From the NCBI GenBank assembly GCA_034509925.1, contig CM067529.1, positions 10,565,501 through 10,629,500 on the forward strand: a stretch of 64,000 nt of DNA. Direction: 5' to 3'. Positions 23,649 to 37,665 of this stretch are shown in pieces. The position numbers and the translations under genes were made by a program. Numbering within the stretch: the stretch's first letter is position 1; each line of letters opens with the position of its first letter. The notes below the pieces were generated by a model. That model had not been told where the DNA came from and did no database searches. It saw nothing but the letters and a program-made list of their open reading frames with translations. The stretch comes from Hirudinaria manillensis. Taxonomy: Eukaryota; Annelida; Clitellata; Hirudinida; Hirudinidae.

Positions 23649-26600
23649 TTAATCCAGCATTTTTTGAGTATTTGATAAAAGCAAGCCCACCATTCTTTGA
23701 GAAGCTTTTAGATATATTCCATTTGATGATTTCGTCGTCATAGCCATTAATTTACGTGGTCTGTGATTTTCTTTAACATCGAAATTGAATCTAAATACAA
23801 AGCGAATCGCTATTAAGCAAATCAAAAAATAAGCGATTAAATCATAATATTCTGAAAGTTACAAATTTCTTAATTAAAAAATGAAAATAACCTTTTCAGA
23901 GTCCTCGCTAAGACCACCTTCAGTTCATCCATCGCAAAAGCCTGTCCGACACAGTTTCTTATTTGATTGAATAAACATTAAGTAAATTAAGGAAAAAAAA
24001 AGTACAATTATCCACGACTATGGCAATTTTTAAAAGTTGGTTACATCACATTGCTAGTCACAGAATTAATTTAATAATCTTTAAAATGAGTTTTGAACAA
24101 TTAGTCCCATCTTTATGAATGGCGTATTTTATCTTAAATAGAAGCTTTGAAATTAGTTCAAAGTTACCTAAATCCAGCAGAAAAGGGGATAAATGCAAAT
24201 GGATCCATTGATTTACTTCTCTCATAAGAAAATCTTTCTGGATCATATTTCTTCAATAAATTTAAAATAAAAGTAATGTAAAAAATATTGACAAAAAATT
24301 GGCAAGCATAAAAATAAGTGAAGCTTATTTCTAAAGCAATTTTTTTTCAATAACATTTAATTACAACCGATGGTTCGTCCCATATGTGAGGGTTGTGATG
24401 AAGACTGTAAAGGATAATAGAAACCACTGTTCCAGCAGGAACAAATTTTCCATCAATGAATACGTCTTCTTCCAGCTCTCTCTCAAGGTATGGAATACCA
24501 TATAATCTCAGTGATTCCTTTATACACGTGGTGAGATAAGGTAGTTTCTGAATGTCATCCCTTCAGATTGATGGAAAAAATAGATTTTATTTTCAATTAA
24601 AACTTTCGAATTAAACATGCAAACGGTCTAAACAAACAATCTCTGCACCTTGAAGGGAGGTTAAAGAATACACATCAAAATATTTTAAAAGATAAAATCA
24701 ATAATTTTACACCTGTTACTTATGTCACAATTTTAACATCGCTTGGCATTTTAAAATCTCTCATTTAACTTGGTATACCAACCATTTTAGATAGTCATCG
24801 TCTTGATCTATCATCATGTCATCAATTTCTTGTTGACAAATTCTTTGGTGAAGCGGATTTGATGCCAGACAATATAAAGACCATGAAATAGCAGAAGCGG
24901 TTGTCTCATAACCTAAATAAATAAGCTTAACCAAGCATTCTCTTCAGATATAATAAATTTGAAAATTCGTCTTAAATCAATGCAAACAATGTCCAATAGA
25001 CATCTTTGCATAAAATTCGTACCTGCCAAAATAAAAGTATTCACTTCGTCTCTAATTTCTTCGTCAGTTAATCCCACGCCATTTGTGTCTACAGACCTCA
25101 CCAAAATGTCCAAGAAATCGTGATAATTTTCCTCTTCATTGGGGTGTTCCTACGATATCGAAATTCTCAAAATATCCATTTCTTTAACAAATGTCTTTAA
25201 GAAATATTAAGATACTGAATTCGAAAAGGTTAAGTGGATTTTTAATAAATAAATAATTGCCTGTATAAACTCGACTTACAATTAAAATTCTTCTTTCTTT
25301 AATTAATTTCATAGCAAATTCGCACACTTCTTCAGCACACTTCAGAAAAATCTTGCCATCTTCGGTCATCCAGTATATAAAATCGAAATGTTTCCATGGC
25401 TGGCTATTTGAATACAGTTTAACCCGATGTTAAGTTTGGACTAACGATTCCATTTTTACCATTTAAGTATGTCGTATTTGAACTCACTATTGGCGCTTCA
25501 TAAATAATCTTGCCATCGTATTCACTGCTCGAGTATAAAAATGATCCTCGCTGTAAAGGATATAATTGGGTCATTAGGATTGCATCAAACAAAATTTCAA
25601 GATGAAAATTACAATACCATTTGGTTTGCAAGTTGCTATTATAAGAAAAGGCACATTGTAAAATGATGTCCAACGAAAGCTTCGAAGCCAATTCGAATAT
25701 ATCGAACGGTTCATTAGATTTGGCATAGGCAGAGACTTTTTCCTTAGGTAGTTAATAAATTGAAAATATGTTATTTTGAAATAAAATTAAATCTTTTAAA
25801 AAACTAAAAATAAAAAAAGTCAAAATGACTGCTAATAGCTTTTAGTACCAAGAAAATGTCCGTGGCTCGGTTTTGATGCTTGATATAGTGCTTAAGAGCA
25901 TCGAAGTGAAATGTCGGTGTTACCAATCTTCGATTTCTATGCCATTTTTTACCTCCCGATAGCAACAACCCATCTCCCAGCCACTTCTTTGCGTATTGAT
26001 AAATACCAAAAAAGGTTGGTTTCTTACCTGGAACAATCGATTCTGCTAAATAGGTATAATTCATGCATCGTTTAAAATAATATTCTTATATAATTATAAA
26101 ATGAGGGGATGTATTATTTCTCATCGAGTCGATATATAATTTGGAATATTTTCGTCGGGCAATTAATTCTCCTTGCATTTATAATAATTAATTAGTAATT
26201 TCCGTATATCCCCAAAAATAAGACACTAACTAGTCTTGTAATAAACTTTGTTCCAAAATAAGCAGTAGGACTTAATTGCGGTGGTATCTTATATTTATAA
26301 AGCAATCATGCTTTAATGCATAAAAAAGTTAGCCCAACTCCATGAACATTTATCATCATACCACAACTTATTCATTGTTATTAGAACAAATGGTGACAGA
26401 TGATTTTAAGTAGGACTTAATCTCATATACGAAAATTCACGCTGGGGTTTATTTTCATTGAAACACGGTAATAATGTATAACTACATTTGTTACTAATTA
26501 AAATTATAACATTGAATATACCAGCCGCTTTCAAAACCACTTTGACTGTATCAGGATGATGAACCATGACGTAAGGTCTCAGAAAGTTTATGTAATAAAT

Positions 26601-27146
26601 TCCACATGCTTTCGGATATTTCCTTACTAATTCCTCAAAATAGGACAAGCCTTTCTCGCCTTGTCCTGATAGCTAAACATCAATTTAATTTAACTAATTA
26701 ATTGCATAAAAGCATTTTCATGATATTAATACGATTTAAGTAAAATAAAATTGAATAAAACTTGCAGCAAGATTATACCAAGCACCAAAATATGCATTTT
26801 CTCCCTATCTCGCTTTTGACCTGACAGCTAATATAAACTAAATTATTTGAATTAGTTGCTGAGAGAAGATGTTAAAATCATTATCAAAGATTTTGAATCA
26901 AATTCCTGTCAAATTCGTAAAAATTTAGATATTAAAAATTGTGTAATAATAACCTCAATTAATTATTAAACCTTTACATCGTATGCAATTTCTAACCTTG
27001 TCAAGATGACCTTTCAACCAATGTTTTTTATCCATCGGAAACTGATCAACGGTTTTTCCATTGGTAATCAATCTGCTCACCAGTCGGAAAAAATGGTAAG
27101 CGTAATACACTACACAAGAAATCAAAATCATCCACAGGTAACTCAT
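23649..27146 (-). CDS. CYP4-like cytochrome P450, copy 4, intact (511 residues)
   Basis: Twelve exons: 26997-27146, 26522-26672, 25849-26027, 25618-25742, 25488-25550, 25280-25403, 25023-25149, 24783-24912, 24365-24560, 24168-24250, 23892-23957, 23649-23790. All have canonical GT-AG sites, and the sum is 511 codons plus stop. This is the cleanest copy and the reference for the array. The order is: N-terminal ER anchor ([19 protein letters not shown]), hinge HWLKGHLDK, helix C WLGDGLLLSGGKKWHRNRR, helix [16 protein letters not shown], helix K KESLR, KYDPERF, and the heme loop FSAGFRNCVGQAFAM with the cysteine ligand. Clan-4 P450s hydroxylate fatty acids, eicosanoids and xenobiotics with a reductase partner. 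The Glu that links heme covalently in many CYP4s is Ala here. The closest type by eye is CYP4/CYP4F; no finer name is justified. Confidence 0.88.
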
Positions 27147-28315
27147 GGATACTGAATCGTTTGGTTTCCACTCAATTAAATCAAGAGTGAAAGAATAATA
27201 AGAAGTTATGAAACTTGATATGTTTAATTAAAATTAAGTCTTTGTCTCGTTATTTTATAATATCTATGATTATTCGACTCTGAACTTTGATTTTGAAACT
27301 TCACTTTCAATTTTGAAAGTCAAAACAGCACGAAGAGACGTATTATTTTTTAATTCTTTTTGTAGTTATTCAATTGTCCACAGCTTTAAAAAGGTGAGTG
27401 ATAACAGATTATTATGGCGTGTTTTAGTAAAACAAAGTATTTGGACATTCGCAAATGAACGTAATTTTCAAAGTACTATTTGAAAATATATCGTGCGTTT
27501 GAAAAGCTAAGATTATTTCACAAAAGGTCTTGAATTCTGGCAACCTTTAGGGGAAGACTTGCCAGAGACCCTAATAATATTATTAATTATTAATATGTTA
27601 AAATACATCTGCTTATGGTAACACAAAAACCAATTAAAACAAAAAAGAAAAATTGCTTCTATAATTTTTTGAATCCAGTTACCTGAGTACAGTTACAGGT
27701 GATCGTGTTTTTATCTTCCACACCTTCTGCATTAAAGAATACATTCGTCAAAAATAATTCTGGAAGAACTATGGACATGTTTTGATGGTAATCTGTATTA
27801 ATTATGTAATTCTACCTTAAAAATAATAAATAGTAAATTTTAGTCTTTGCTGTCAGAATAGGAAACTTACCAGAGGACTTTTGGCCCGATGATTCAACCC
27901 AACCCGTTTCGCCGTTGAACGTTTATAAAAAAATATAATATTTCGATAACAATGCCAGTTAAGTAAAGAGGCACGAAACTAAATTATCATCTCTGCAATC
28001 TTTTCACGCATGTCCAAAATTGCAACTTTATTGAAAATATTATTGCTTTTATTGAACTGTATGAAACTGAGATAAATTAAAAACGACTTACAAGCTAAAC
28101 AGCATAATGTATGGTATTTTTGGACATTCAACAGTCTTCTCCATTCTAGTCTTCTGATTTTATACAAGAGAAATTTGTTTGCACATATTTAAATCAGTTA
28201 GTAAGAAGCTCACAATTGTTCATTGCGTATGATGGAAGAGATTTTTTTTCTGTCAAGGACTTTGCATTTTATTTACAAAAAAAAAATAATAATAACAATA
28301 ATAATAATAATAACA

Positions 28316-28347
<32 letters not shown>

Positions 28348-28452
28348 CAATGCAGAGTTATCATATCATGATCTTCACACCTTGAAGCTTTCAAAACTTG
28401 AAAGTCAAATAAATCGATGCCATGCAGTTGTTATTATCCGTAATATTATACG
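27147..28452. other. Spacer between P450 copies 4 and 5
   Basis: Promoter side of copy 4. Its first 180 bases match, inverted, the region before 17310. An AAT-type microsatellite lies at 28276-28347. No exon-like ORF otherwise. Confidence 0.5.
28276..28347. repeat. (AAT)n microsatellite
   Basis: Imperfect AAT repeat after an A run. It creates a spurious isoleucine-rich ORF on the + strand. Confidence 0.9.
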
Positions 28453-30482
28453 TTATTCTGTCCTTGGAGATGCTTTTAAATGAATTCCATTGGAAGACGT
28501 TAATATCAAAGACATCATCTTAATAGGAGTGAAATGTTTCTTGACACTGAATGTAAATCTAAAACGTTAATTTTAACGAGTTAATAAAGGCTTAACATAA
28601 ATAATCATATTTTAAGATTTTATTTCATAGAAAGAAAATATAACAAATTACCTTCTCAATGTTCTGGCCAAAACTAATTTAATTTCTGCCAATGCGAAAG
28701 CCTGTCCAAGGCAATTTCTAAGGTGAAAGTTAAATTTTATATTTACAACAAATGTTGTTTGGACTGTGAAGTTGCTTGGTTATATAAAAACTCTTTTAAT
28801 TATGATTCACCTGGGTCCAGTGGAGAAAGGTAGGTAGGAGTATGCATCTCGTTCAATAGAATTTTCTTTAGTAAATCTCTCGGGATGAAATTCCTGAAAA
28901 TATTTGTGTCATTCGAGCTGTTTTTGTTAACGCTTATTTATTTTGCGTATAATTAATTTATAGGTTTTTATTATTGAACAAAATGTGCTATAATCAAGAG
29001 ATAATGCATTCAAAGCAATACTTGTAATGTGATTAAAGTAAACAAATGTATTTTTAACCAGGGGAGTTTCCCAAATCTCTGGATGATGATGAAGGTTATA
29101 CAAGTTGATGCCAATGACTGTTCCAACTGGAACCAATTTCCCATCCAACATCACGTCTTCTTCCAGTTCCTTTTCAATGAACGGAGGACCGCATAACCTC
29201 ATCGATTCTTTCATGCACATCGTCAGATAGGGCAGTTCTTGCAGATCATCCCTTTCATGAAATAATTAGATTCATTTTATTGATAATTACTGTTTACATA
29301 AGTATTTATGATTTAAACAGATATCATCATCCAGATAAATGAGGCTCTTAGTCATTCAATTATGTAATATCTTAGTAAAAATTAATGAAATCGCGGGACG
29401 TATATTAATGCCAAAGCTCAATAGTAATATAGGCACATTATAAATTGTACATTTAAAGAAGTGTTCTTCTTGTTAAAAATTTTGTATCTTCACTTGATTT
29501 ACAACGAATTATTAAATTGTATAATCACTTTAATCACAGTTACTCTTTGTTCAAAGGGAAAATAAATGGCGTTGACCATTTAAAAAAAAACACAAACAAT
29601 GAAAATGACAACAATAAGAAATCAATGAGATACAAACCAATCTAGATTATCGTCTGGACGGCTGTTCAACAAATCGTCAATTTCTTTTTGACAAATTTTT
29701 TGATGGACTGGATTTAGTGCCAGGTTATACAAAGCCCATGATATCGCCGAAGAGGTGGTATCAAAGCCTACATAGAAAATAGAATTTCTACTCTATTGGG
29801 CTCAATATAAAATAAAAATGTTTTAACTCAATTTCTCATCAGACTATAAAATGAAACTCAGAGCAATTGCCTGCAAATATGAAGTCATTTATTTCAAATT
29901 TGATGTCCTCATCTGTCAGCCCGAAACCATCCTCATCTTTGGACCTCATCAACACGTCTAGAAAATCATAATATTTCATCGATTCTTCTGGGAATTTCTA
30001 AAACAAATGTAAAAAATTATCATAAATACTAGAATATAAATTTTCCCAGCATGGAAGTACACCTCGTATCGCATAATATGTTTTTTTCGAGAAAGAGTTA
30101 ATAGGCATTGTAACGAAACAGGCAAAAGAAATCTTCTATTATTCCTAGAAAACATTTAATTACGAACTAAAAATTATAAAGGCTGCTTGCTCACCTCCAA
30201 TAAATCTCTCCTCTTTTTAATTAATGTCGTGGCAAAATCACAAACTGAATCGGCATATTTCAGAAAGTTCTTTCCGTCATCAGTTCTCCAGTAAATAAAG
30301 TCAAAGTAATTCCACGGTTCGCTGATAATAGCATCAACAGAGAGGTATAACTCTACAAATTCTCATCAAGAGATTACAGCAATTGACTAACTAATAACGC
30401 TTCATCCATAGCCTCGTCATTTCTCTTACTGCCTTTATGTAAAAATATTCCTCGCTGAAAATGTGTTTGAGTGGTTAATTTG

Positions 30483-30513
<31 letters not shown>

Positions 30514-31798
30514 TTGGATTAATTCTGTAACTTTGTTGTTCCAATCAACCTTTTCGTCTGCGAACCGCTTTCAAAGGAAAAGGAATTTCTTAAAATGATG
30601 TCCAGAGTCAATTTCGATGCCAAATCGTGCATTTCTAGCGATTCGTTTTTATCGATGAGAGTTGATATATTTTCCTAAAAAATATTCGTAATAATCCCTT
30701 TAGAGCATCGAAATAACCACTACAAAATAATGCTTCTCCTTCTCATCATCACTAATTCTCACCATAACCATCATCATCATCACCATAAACTAGTTTAAAA
30801 ATTTTCCCTTTTAGAATATAACTGTAAAATAAAATTGATAGATTTTACCAAGAAAACATCAGTCCCAGGATTAAACGCTTTGAGGTAACGTTTTAGAGCT
30901 TCGACGTGGAAAGTAGGGGTCAACAATTTTCTATTTCTCTGCCACTTTTCACCGTTAGCAATTAGCACACCATCTCCTAACCATTTCCTTCCGAAGTGAC
31001 TTATGCCGAGGAAGGCTGGCCTTCTGGCTGAAGAATTCGATGTTGTATTAAGATATTGTTTCATTCACCCTTGATTTTGGACAAATTTAAAATGTAATTC
31101 CCCGTCACTTGCATGACTGATGATAGGAAATCAGTAACCTTAATAAGTTCGAGTGCAGACGATTGCTTTGTCTGCTAATTTTGGAGGTATTAAATGTTCG
31201 ATAAATGAACTAATTTACAAAATAATTTACATAATTGAGCGCAGTCACGTACTACGTGAATAAATTAAAATAATTACTTACAGGCTGCTTTCATCACAAC
31301 TTTCACAGTATCGGGATGGTAAACCATAACGTGTGGTTTTAAAAAGTTAATGAAATATATTCCGCAAGCTTTCGGATATTTTTTCATTAATTCGAAAAAA
31401 TACGACAATCCTTCTTCTCCTTGTCCTGATAACTGAACTCGATAAGAAACTTTTTTTTTTCAAATTCAAATTAAATAATGCGATAATTTAAGACTTAAGA
31501 TGTTTCCATATTTAATAAAATTATCTGTTAAACTGTAAGTTCGCTGAATTACGTTTTTTTAAATGATGTTATTCACGTTAGACTTCATGTTTTATGACCT
31601 TGGATTATTTTTTTTTTTTAATGAAATTCTAACCTTATCAAGATGGCCTTTCAGCCAATGCTTGTCATCCATTGGAAATTGGTCGACAGCTCTTCCGATA
31701 ATTCTCAGTTTCCATATCAATCGTATTATGCGATAAAATTGGTACAACAGATAGGTAACGCCAAATAGAATTAGAATTTCAATGAACGATGATGCCAT
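28453..31798 (-). CDS. CYP4-like cytochrome P450, copy 5 (504 residues)
   Basis: Twelve exons: 31634-31798, 31282-31432, 30849-31027, 30550-30674, 30392-30454, 30195-30321, 29871-29997, 29638-29767, 29059-29251, 28811-28893, 28652-28717, 28453-28558. They sum to 504 codons plus stop. The exon pattern equals copy 4, but exon 1 is 15 bases longer and exon 9 is 3 bases shorter. Copy 6 shares both, so copies 5 and 6 form a second subgroup. Motifs: anchor MASSFIEILILFGVTYLLY, helix I FIFAGFDTT, KESMR, PERF, heme loop FSTGPRNCLG. The donor after exon 7 is GC (CAG|gcaatt at 29870), the only site that keeps frame. Helix C reads WLGDGVLIANGEKWQRNRK. Probably functional; substrate unknown. Confidence 0.83.
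30485..30514. repeat. (ATT)n microsatellite
   Basis: Ten ATT units inside intron 4 of P450 copy 5. Confidence 0.9.
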
Positions 31799-32800
31799 AT
31801 CAATAAGCAAGACATAAAACTTTCTAAACCACGTAAAAGCAAAATTGTAACAATGCTAAGGAAACTAAGTGTCATTCGAAACACGATCCAACCCTTACGG
31901 CTGTTTTATTTAAATGGACTTTGAACATCTAAAAACAGTGCTAAAAGATTTATTTCGTTGATGAAAAAGTACCAGCCTTCGATAATTAAGTAAAAAAACA
32001 AGTAACAATTTACTTAAGTAGAAAAAATTGTTAATAAGTGCTTTTGTTTTACAAGTAAAAACTAAAAGTACTACTATTTAAGATATTTTATTGCTATCAT
32101 TTCTTATACACAAATGCTCTTAGTTCGTAACATTAGTTTTAGTTAAATAATATATCTTTTAAACTACAAAGACATTCCAAAGTCGAGAACTAAGTTCCAA
32201 TTAAGCGAATTTCACCCTCCCAAAAAAACATACCTAAACTTGTTTGGTAATAATGAACTTTAGGAGTTTATAAACGTACTTTGGGTGCGCACTTTGATCA
32301 AAGTTATTAACCAAGTTACAAAAAAGAATCACTTTTACTTACTATAATTGCTCATGGTCATAAATTTCGTGCTTCGAAATACACCGAATACATATACTGT
32401 TATCAACCAAAGCTGCATCCTTCTGCTCGTATATCAATGAAAGGAGTATCGATTATCATTGAATGTCTCTAAATTAAATAAACATAATTAATGTGTAACT
32501 AATTATTAGGTAAGGTTAGTGTTTCATAAAAATATTTTGTTCTTTTCAGTAACATAAAATTTGAACTTGGAGATTTAACAAAAGCTTAGAGCAAGATGTT
32601 GTTTTGCGATAAAGCATAGGACAATTGTAGTATTGCTATTATTTAATAATGATTTTATTCCATGTTATTTTGGCGCTAAAAGAATTATCTCCTTGCTCGC
32701 ATTAAATACAAAATATATCAGATAACCGGCAAAAAAAATTAAATATATTTTATTGAAAGTTGCATCAAATAACCACAATACTCAAGAAGCGTCATCTCGA
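31799..32800. other. Spacer between P450 copies 5 and 6
   Basis: AT-rich upstream region of copy 5 and downstream region of copy 6. No ORF or repeat recognised. Confidence 0.5.
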
Positions 32801-35800
32801 CTACGCTGTTTTTCTTTCAGTAGCTCTTAAATGAATTCCATTCGAAGATTTCAATGTCAGAGCCATTATTCTTTGAGGTTTAAAATTTTCTTCGACAGTA
32901 AAATTAAACCTATAAATAATATTCAAATATTATGAAATTGAAAAGCAACAAATTTTATTATTGAAATTAGACTAAGTACTAATTTATCAACTAACCTTCT
33001 TAATGTTCTGGCCAAAACAACCTTTATCTCTTCCATCGCAAAGGCTTGGCCAAGGCAATTTCTGAGGTGACAGACATTTACTTTTAAAAATTGAATTAAG
33101 CATTCATCTTTAATTAATAACTACAAAGAATCTGGAAGCCATACTTAGGCAAATTTAGCATTTAGCATTAAATTATTCTTAAGATCATTGGATCATACAG
33201 TCAACATTGCTACCTGAATCCAGCAGAAAATGGAACGTATGAAAATGGATCCATCAGGGAGAGTTTTTCTTTTGAAAATCTTTCTGGTTCAAACTTCTGC
33301 AAGAAATTATTCAGTTATAATTTCATGATTAAATGACTTTACGGCTTGGTTAGTCAATTTCCTGTCGTAACCAAAATCCAACTTAACCTGAGGATTTTCC
33401 CAAACATGAGGATTTGTATGAAGGTTGTTCAGAAAAATCAGAACCAATGAACCAGCAGGTACAAACTTTCCATCGATAAAAACGTCTTCTTCCAATTCCC
33501 TCTCGATGAATGGAACGCCACATATCCTCATTGATTCCTTTATGCACATGGTAAGATAAGGCAGCTCTTGTAAATCATTCCTTTAAATATTTTGAATGTT
33601 TATAAGATTTCAATTAAAATTCGATCTGTGGCTAAGTATAATCGAACTCAAAATAAACCTGTCTCAGAGACCAAATAATGTAAATATATGAAATCAAAAC
33701 TCACGTTCATATAATAAATCTTTCTTAAATATTAAACTGATAATTTATAATGAGACACTAAAGAACAAACCAGCACAAATAATCATCTGGCCTGTCCTCA
33801 AGTAAGGAATCGATTTCTTCTTGGCAAAGCTTTTGATGGTTGGGATACCGTGCCAGGTTGTACAATGCCCAGGTTATAGCGGATGAAGTAGTCTCATAAC
33901 CTACAATTTATAAGATTCCGAATAAGAAATGTTTAATTATAAATGCCAGCTGCATCTTAATAGACTCATGCAATCAAAAGCATGATGTAATTTAATAAAT
34001 AATAGTAATAATAATAATAATATGTCATTTATACATCGCCTTGCGCGCGAGATACAGGGACGCTGAAATGTTATGATAATAAATATGAAATAGAAACTAA
34101 TATATTCGTTTTACCTGCAGCAGTGAAAGTGTTTATTTCGTCTCTTAACTCTTCATCAGAAAGGCCGACTCCATCCTCATCTTTGGATCTCACCAGTGCA
34201 TCCAAAAAGTCGTGGTATTTATCAGCTTCATCCGGCTTGTTCTACAAAATCATGTGGAAAATAAGTTACTAAGATATTTGCCTTAATTACTTAATATTTT
34301 CAAATATACATTTACAAGTTTGTAGATTACGGACTACGAAAAATTAAGTTCCAAGTGGAAAGCGATATCATGCTTAAAAGTGTCCTATGCATAAATCACA
34401 AGGAACTCTTTTTTAGCTAAGTTATTGTTTGGAATTTCACAAAAAAATGTTTTTTTTTTGGCATTGAAACTTGGCCGGGATCAAAGTTTCGTTGTGACGA
34501 ATATTTACTTAGAGAACTGTTCTTTATAAGGCATTTTTGAAGAGCGTAATAAAATTATTAAAAACTATTAATTTCGGTGCCTCTATCATATATCTTCTTT
34601 CTTTGATCATGCTGTCCGCAAAATCATGCAGCAATTCACAATTTCTGGCAAATGTCCTTCCGTCACTGGTCCTCCAATAAATAGCGTCAAAATGTTTCCA
34701 TGGTTCACTTTTAAATATATAAAAATAATAATACATTTAAATGGCCAAACAACTAATCTAATTTAGTATTATTAAATATTATTATAAAATAAATTTATAT
34801 TTACAAAGCAGAGTTAATAAACAATTCATTTCAATACTGTTGGAGATTGAAAATTATTGTTTGATCGAATCTTCTCTAAGTAGACTCACTATTGTCGTTT
34901 AACCCATAATTTTGCCAGTTGGTTTATTGCTTTCGCATAAAAATGATTTTTTCTGAAAATTAAAACAAATCGATTTATTTATTTAGAAAACAAACAAAGG
35001 TTGCCTTTTCGTTACCCTTTTGTCTGCACATCGCTTTCGTATGAAAATATGGATCTCAGTATGATGTCGAGCGTCAAATGTGTGGTATATATGGTTGCGT
35101 CGAATGACTGATTGCCTTTAGCAAAAACTGACAGTTTTTCCTGAAGATAATATTCGATATAAGCAATTGAATCAAAAACGATATAATAAAATGTAGTGAA
35201 ATAAAAGTAAACCATACCAAGAAAATATCTGTTGCTCTGTTGTCAAAATTGATGTAATGCTTCAGAGATTCAAAATAAAAAATGGGCGTCAACAATCTTC
35301 TATTCCTGTGCCATCTGTTACCACTACTGAGTATCAGACCTTTCCCCATCCATTTTGTTCCATAATTATAAAAACCAAGAAAAGTCGGTTTTCTGCCTTA
35401 AAAAAAATTAAAAAATAAAGTTGACAATTTTTAAAATACAACTAATTAATTATTCAATTGTCTACTATTAAACTATTCAAACTTGTAAAATACAGTACAC
35501 AAATGATAATGTAATTATAATAATTGCTTGTTGAAGTTTAGTTTTGGGCTTATTAGAAAATAATAATAAATAAGCATTAATAAATCTTACTTGCAGCTTT
35601 CAGAACAACTTTCACTGTGTCAGGATGATAAACCACAACGTAAGGCTTCAAAAAGTTAATGAAATAAAGTCCACAGGCTTTTGGATACTTGAGCATTAAT
35701 TCGGAAAAATATGAAAGTCCTTCCTCGCCTTGTCCTAACTGTTAATTTGTTTTATTTGACTAATATTTTGATATATCACCAAAATATCATTAAACATTTA

Positions 35801-36150
35801 TTGAAAACTAAAAGATAACCAATTTAATGCTTATTAATTAGCATTTTACTTAAAACAGGCTTCAAACTTGACAAGATATTGAATACTTGTTGCTGAATGT
35901 ATAAAAATACCAAAGTGTAAAAATATAAATTCAAATCAAAAACCTTAAATAATAAAATAATAATTAAAATGTTGAGAGTTCTAACCTTATCAAGGTGGCC
36001 CTTCAACCAGTGCTTATAATCCATTGGAAATTGATTAACTGCTTGTCCGATTAATCTCATTTTCAAGATCCAGCGAACGATGAAAAAAACATAATATAAT
36101 GAAGAAGCTAAACAAAATAGTAAAAGCTTTTCAATCAGCGTTAAATTCAT
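32801..36150 (-). CDS. CYP4-like cytochrome P450, copy 6 (504 residues)
   Basis: Twelve exons: 35986-36150, 35591-35738, 35218-35396, 35016-35140, 34890-34952, 34581-34707, 34115-34241, 33771-33900, 33388-33580, 33214-33296, 32996-33061, 32801-32909. They sum to 504 codons plus stop. Exon 2 lacks one codon relative to the others (LGQG instead of LSGQG). Motifs: anchor MNLTLIEKLLLFCLASSLYY, helix C WMGKGLILSSGNRWHRNRR, helix I FTAAGYETT, KESMR, FEPERF, heme loop FSAGFRNCLG. The donor after exon 6 must be GC (GAG|gcaccg at 34580) to give the family exon length of 127 and keep frame. It is the weakest of the GC donors in the window, so a splicing defect is possible. Otherwise intact. Confidence 0.78.
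34003..34073. repeat. (TAA)n plus GC-rich hairpin repeat, copy a
   Basis: A TAA run is followed by atttatacatcgccttgcgc and, 20 bases on, gggacgctg. A similar unit (TAA run, then tttatatagcgcc ... gaggcgctt) lies at 56283-56345. The shared layout suggests one dispersed short repeat family. Intronic in P450 copy 6. Confidence 0.4.
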
Positions 36151-37389
36151 CTCGATATTCAATCTTTCACCACGCGCTTATGCAATAATTTATTTTTATA
36201 ATTTCAGACTTTCGGAAATTACATTTAATAATGGAAACTTAACTTACTAGGTTTTTGGAAACCTACTTGATTGTATAAACTGTTTTATTTGTTTGCTACT
36301 TTGAACTTTGAATTTTGTTTTCGTGAAAGGAAGAAAAACGAAAGAAAAAACGACTCGTTTTTTAACCAGTGAATCTGATTGAAGACTCGAGACGAATTTC
36401 TTTGTTATTTTGTCGGTTTTTAAAACATTACAATTTTGCATCCAGTACTTTTTCATGATTATTTTAATATTTTATTATAAGCATTTTCAAATATTTCTTT
36501 TCAAATTATAATAAATTAATCAGAATTTGATTAATTTTAAACAGCTCGATTAGGCTGCATGTTGAATAGCCCTTATTTCATATTTAGAAAACATTGTGAG
36601 TCACATAAACATTTTAATACAACTAAACATACACATTGGGACCGCAGGTTTATTTAATAATCTTAATTTTAATTTTATTTATGTTTAATTTTAATGATTG
36701 TGTTATTTCCTTCTATTTTAGCTTGCTATGGACGCCTCGAATTATTATACTCCTATGCTACAAGAAAGGATACATGCACGAATTTGATCAAGTTTATAAA
36801 TTGTATTAAGATTTTTTTAATGTTGATATTAGAAATTTGGGCTAAGCCAAGAAGAGAAATGTATTTCGATTATTAAATGCCAAAAGTGAATGTGACAAAA
36901 ATTTCGATCGTCATTTGTCGACTCGCTAAAGTGATCAATTTCTGTCCAATAAATAAGTAAACGTGTTTGTTAATTAAGGTGTAAAGTGAAAAACAATTTT
37001 TAATTTCTTTATTAAGTTTAATAATTTCTTATTGGGATGAGGTTTGGGGACTGAATGCTCTTTTCTGGTCTATTTTTTGAAGTGATACTAAATTTTCAAA
37101 AACCATTAGTTATCTTGATTCTCGCCGTTTATTTTAATGAATAATTCGAAACATTCTAAAGCCTTCCATGTGATAGTTATTATATTTGATGCAGGTTTTG
37201 TAAGTTCTCCGAAAATGATGAAAATATGTGCTACATTCGTGAAAATAAATTAAAGATCGCTTGGTAAAGTAATGATCAAATGAACGAACAAACTCAATTG
37301 TTTTTTTTTCTAATTTATTGAAATCTAGATATAAATCAAATACTCATCAAAAAGCTTTATCGTAATTGCTTGAAGTTTGAGCGGCATAC
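36151..37389. other. Spacer upstream of P450 copy 6
   Basis: Short chance ORFs only. No splice-supported exon, RNA gene or repeat recognised. Confidence 0.5.
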
Positions 37390-37665
37390 CGGTCAGTTAC
37401 TTTAAAATGTATTCCGTTCGACGATTTCATTGTCAGAGCCACTTTGAGGTTTAAAATTGTCCTTGACAGTAAAGGTGAATCTAAAGACAATTCAAATTCT
37501 TACTTAACTGTAGTATTTCAATATAGCTATGCAGATGATGATATGCACATTAAATTGAAAAAAATATAGCAAAAGTAAATGCAAATAAATTCAGAGTTCA
37601 ATCAATGAACCTCCTTAATGTTTTTGCCAAATCGACTTTCATCTCTTATATAGCAACGCGTTAAA
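37390..37665 (-). pseudogene. CYP4-like P450 relic, copy 7 (exons 11-12 only)
   Basis: The last exon is recognisable at 37390-37480 (FTFTVKDNFKPQ, and in another frame MKSSNGIHF), but a deletion of about 5 bases relative to copy 6 shifts the frame in the middle. A degraded end of exon 11 lies at 37611-37660, and the heme loop itself is gone. No other exons were found up to 38.3 kb. It marks a former seventh unit of the array. Confidence 0.7.

Noticed and set aside
28223-28483. Isoleucine-rich 86-codon ORF
   Set aside because: It is created by the AAT microsatellite.
36247-36456. 69-codon minus-strand ORF upstream of P450 copy 6
   Set aside because: Lysine/phenylalanine-rich chance ORF without domain, splice context or paralogue in the other P450 units.
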